Assembly: GCA_039812545.1 (NCBI GenBank)
Contig: JBDIAR010000152.1
Span: 1 to 8,185, forward strand
DNA: 8,185 nucleotides
DNA from: JBDIAR01 sp039812545
GTDB lineage: Bacteria; Actinomycetota; Actinomycetes; Actinomycetales; Dermatophilaceae
Reading direction: 5' to 3'
The notes below the pieces were generated by a model, which saw only the letters and a list, made by a program, of their open reading frames with translations, ran no database searches and was not told the origin of the DNA. The translations under genes and the position numbers were made by a program. Of this stretch, positions 6,716 through 8,185 are shown in pieces (the first letter of the stretch is position 1; every line of letters starts with the position of its first letter).

Positions 6716-7574
6716 GCTCCCCGAGGTCGAGGTCGTCCGGCGGGGCCTGGCCGAGCATGTCGTGGGCCGGCAGATCTCGTCTGCCGAACTGTCCGGCACC
6801 CGGGTGGCTCGCCGGTATCCGCCCGGCCCGGCGGCGCTCGCCGTTCGCCTCGCCGGTATGCAGGTGGTGGCGGCGCGCCGTCGAGGGAAGTACCTGTGGC
6901 TGGAGTTGACGTCGCAGCGGGCTGAGCCGGTCGCCCTCGTCATCCATCTGGGCATGAGCGGTCAACTGCTCGTCGCACCCGAGGCGTCTCCGCGGCCGCG
7001 GCACTGCCACGCCGTGTTCGCCTTCGCCGACGGCGGGGCCGAGTTGCGGTTCGTGGATCAGCGGACTTTCGGCGGGTTGGCGCTCGCGGAACTCGCCGGG
7101 AACGGCATACCGATATCCGTGGCGCACGTGGCGCCCGACCCCTTCGACCCGGCATACGACCTCGACGTGGTCGTGGCCGGGCTGAAGCGCCGCGACAGCG
7201 CGGTCAAGCGGGGGTTGCTCGACCAGCGGCTGGTCTCGGGGATCGGCAATATCTACGCCGACGAGGCGCTGTGGCGCGCCGGCGTTCACGGCGAGCGGCT
7301 CTCCTCGACGTTGACCCGCCCGGCGCTTCGTCGTGTTCTGACCGCGGCGCGTGAGGTGATGACGGAGGCGCTGGCCCAGGGCGGTACGAGTTTCGACGCG
7401 CTCTACGTCAACGTCAACGGCGCCTCGGGCTACTTCGACAGACGGCTTGCGGCATACGGGCGGGAGGGGCGGCCGTGTGCCCGGTGTGAGACGCCGATCC
7501 GGCGGGAGCACTTCATGAACCGGTCATCGTTCTTCTGTCCCCGCTGCCAGCCCGTCCCTCGACTCCGCGGCTGA
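6708..7574 (+). CDS. mutM: Formamidopyrimidine-DNA glycosylase (Fpg/MutM)
   Basis: MutM removes 8-oxoguanine and ring-opened purines and nicks the abasic site, starting base-excision repair. The 288-residue protein begins PELPEVEVVRRGL. Pro2 becomes the N-terminal nucleophile after Met removal, and Glu3 is the acid residue. K61 (in GKYLWL), the HLGMSG segment, the SGIGNIYADEALW helix-two-turn-helix segment and a complete C-terminal zinc finger (C257, C260, C277, C280; C-x2-C-x16-C-x2-C, with R272 in it) are all present. The start is GTG at 6708, fixed by the invariant PELPE after it. It lies inside the rnc end, sharing 8 bases (GTGCCTGA), so translation is probably coupled to rnc. Two ATA isoleucine codons at 7107 and 7113 are rare for such a GC-rich gene; the first lies in a GGCATAC word. 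This is the last gene of the operon. Confidence 0.96.
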   Translation: MPELPEVEVVRRGLAEHVVGRQISSAELSGTRVARRYPPGPAALAVRLAGMQVVAARRRGKYLWLELTSQRAEPVALVIHLGMSGQLLVAPEASPRPRHCHAVFAFADGGAELRFVDQRTFGGLALAELAGNGIPISVAHVAPDPFDPAYDLDVVVAGLKRRDSAVKRGLLDQRLVSGIGNIYADEALWRAGVHGERLSSTLTRPALRRVLTAAREVMTEALAQGGTSFDALYVNVNGASGYFDRRLAAYGREGRPCARCETPIRREHFMNRSSFFCPRCQPVPRLRG

Positions 7575-7729
7575 CCTGGCCCCATGCGGCCGGCAGTGAC
7601 TGTCTTCGTGGCATCAAGATTCATCTCGTCGGGCTAGCTCGACGAGTCAACCCCCACCTCTAACCAAAAAACAAACTAATGTCCGAAACACTGTTTACAC
7701 AAGGATCTTGACAACCTCTGATCCCGGCG
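7575..7729. other. Non-coding junction between mutM and the transposase fragment
   Basis: No gene is visible here. Apart from the 7625-7646 palindrome, the stretch from about 7647 to 7720 is much richer in A and T than the rest of the window, with runs such as CCAAAAAACAAACTAATG. It contains TTTACACAAGGATCTTGACA (7694-7713), with an exact TTGACA at its end. From memory, sequences of the TTACACA..TTGACA type occur near the ends of IS256-family elements, so this may be an insertion-sequence end. That is a weak inference without a database comparison. Confidence 0.4.
7625..7646 (+). terminator. Near-perfect palindrome after mutM, candidate hairpin terminator
   Basis: Arms CTCGTCG (7625-7631) and CGACGAG (7640-7646) are exact inverted repeats. 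Between them lie a G and a T that can form a G-U pair in RNA, around the palindrome GCTAGC. The structure begins 51 bp after the mutM stop, where the operon should end. No T-tract follows (TCAACCCCC), so this would be the U-less hairpin type reported in actinobacteria. A protein-binding or bidirectional role is possible. Confidence 0.5.
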
Positions 7730-8185
7730 ATCACCACCTTGTTCGCCGCCTTCAACGTGGCCGACGGCATGGTGATCACCGAAATCCACCGACGACACCG
7801 CGCCGTGGAGTTCAAGAAATTCCTCGCCACGATCGACAGCCGGATCCCCGACACCGCGGACGTGCACCTGGTCTGCGACAACTACAGCACCCACAAACAC
7901 CCCATCGTCAAGCGCTGGCTGGCTGCGCACCCTCGATTCCACATGCACTTCACCCCGACCTACTCCTCCTGGCTCAACCAGGTCGAACGCTGGTTCGCCT
8001 ACCTCACCGACGACCTCCTGCGCCGCGGCGACCACCGCAGCGTTCACGCCCTCGAAAGAGACCTTCGCCAGTGGAGCGCAGCATGGAACGAACACCCCAA
8101 ACCGTTCATCTGGACCAAAACCGCCGAACAGATCCTCGAATCACTCGGACGACTAGTGAAACGAATCACCGACGAGGGACACTAG
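7730..8185 (+). pseudogene. IS630-family transposase, C-terminal remnant
   Basis: The reading frame is open from 7712 to a TAG that forms the last three bases of the window, and homology begins near 7730. The protein has the second half of the IS630/Tc1 DDE domain: TTLFAAFNVADG, HRRHRAVEFKKFL, VHLVCDNYSTHKHP with the second catalytic Asp at 7877-7879, and FTPTYSSWLNQVERWF with the catalytic Glu at 7985-7987 (35 residues between). The ending WNEHPKPFIWTKTAEQI is typical of the family. Intact members have about 340-360 residues. The N-terminal helix-turn-helix and first catalytic Asp are absent, and a TGA lies in frame at 7709-7711. The fragment therefore cannot catalyse transposition by itself. 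A TTG at 7739 could start a protein of about 148 residues, but I see no ribosome-binding site. Confidence 0.85.
7730..8185 (+). mobile_element. Truncated IS630-type insertion sequence
   Basis: Only the 3' part of the element is present. Its left side is replaced by the AT-rich junction sequence, and its right end lies outside the window because the transposase stop codon is the last codon shown. No terminal inverted repeat or TA target duplication can be seen. The break in homology near 7730 suggests deletion or a second insertion that removed the 5' half. Confidence 0.65.

Larger units (their letters stand above)
1284..7457. repeat. Dispersed heptamer GTATGCC / GGCATAC, 16 copies
   Basis: GTATGCC on the plus strand starts at 1284, 1509, 2156, 3088, 3490, 5490, 6133 and 6195. 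GGCATAC, its reverse complement, starts at 3244, 4078, 4376, 4406, 4853, 7104, 7151 and 7451. In GTATGCC orientation 13 of the 16 copies are followed by G; the base before is not conserved. The copies read as Tyr-Ala six times, Ala-Tyr four times and as other residue combinations four times, and two lie between genes. The word is absent from the transposase remnant. Confidence 0.8.

Noticed and set aside
7708..7736. Exact TTGACA (7708-7713) as a promoter driving the transposase remnant
   Set aside because: The 17-base spacing leads to TCACCA, which is not a -10. No start codon with a ribosome-binding site follows.
1..8185. tRNA, rRNA, CRISPR array, riboswitch or defence island
   Set aside because: No cloverleaf-like sequence, regularly spaced repeat array or recognised defence gene was seen; the window is mostly packed housekeeping genes.

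Overview
This window is a piece of a high-GC actinobacterial chromosome. The evidence is strong third-position G/C bias in every gene, frequent GTG starts, tight gene packing and a familiar actinobacterial gene order: DAK/FakA-like protein, recG, rsmD, coaD, DUF177, rpmF, rnc, mutM. The genus cannot be fixed from the sequence; an order such as Micrococcales or Propionibacteriales is plausible.

Layout. Positions 1-671 hold the 3' part of a DAK-phosphatase/FakA-like gene, cut by the window edge. It is followed by recG (697-2928) and rsmD (2936-3508), which read as one co-directional unit. A class I SAM-dependent methyltransferase lies on the opposite strand (4293-3511). It converges on rsmD with only 2 bases between the stop codons and diverges from coaD (4422-4997). 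The ~128-bp divergent region carries a good -10 for a leaderless methyltransferase mRNA and a cluster of GGCA-type repeats in front of coaD. A second compact operon, DUF177/yceD-rpmF-rnc-mutM (5061-7574), has a plausible promoter overlapping the coaD stop codon. It ends at a near-perfect 22-nt palindrome at 7625-7646. After an AT-rich stretch, the window closes with the C-terminal part of an IS630-type DDE transposase (about 7730-8185) that lacks its N-terminal half.

Functions. The genes are mostly housekeeping: replication-fork rescue (RecG), 16S rRNA methylation (RsmD), CoA synthesis (CoaD), rRNA processing and the large ribosomal subunit (DUF177, L32, RNase III) and 8-oxoguanine repair (MutM). 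No defence system, biosynthetic cluster or new multi-gene system is visible.

The most unusual signal is not a gene. The heptamer GTATGCC (reverse complement GGCATAC) occurs 16 times in 8.2 kb, eight on each strand, and 13 of 16 copies are followed by G. Copies occur in several reading frames and twice between genes, and they often force rare codons (TAT, GCA, GTA, ATA). A base-composition estimate predicts about one copy. This resembles dispersed genomic signature words such as HIP1 or DNA-uptake sequences, and its role is unknown.
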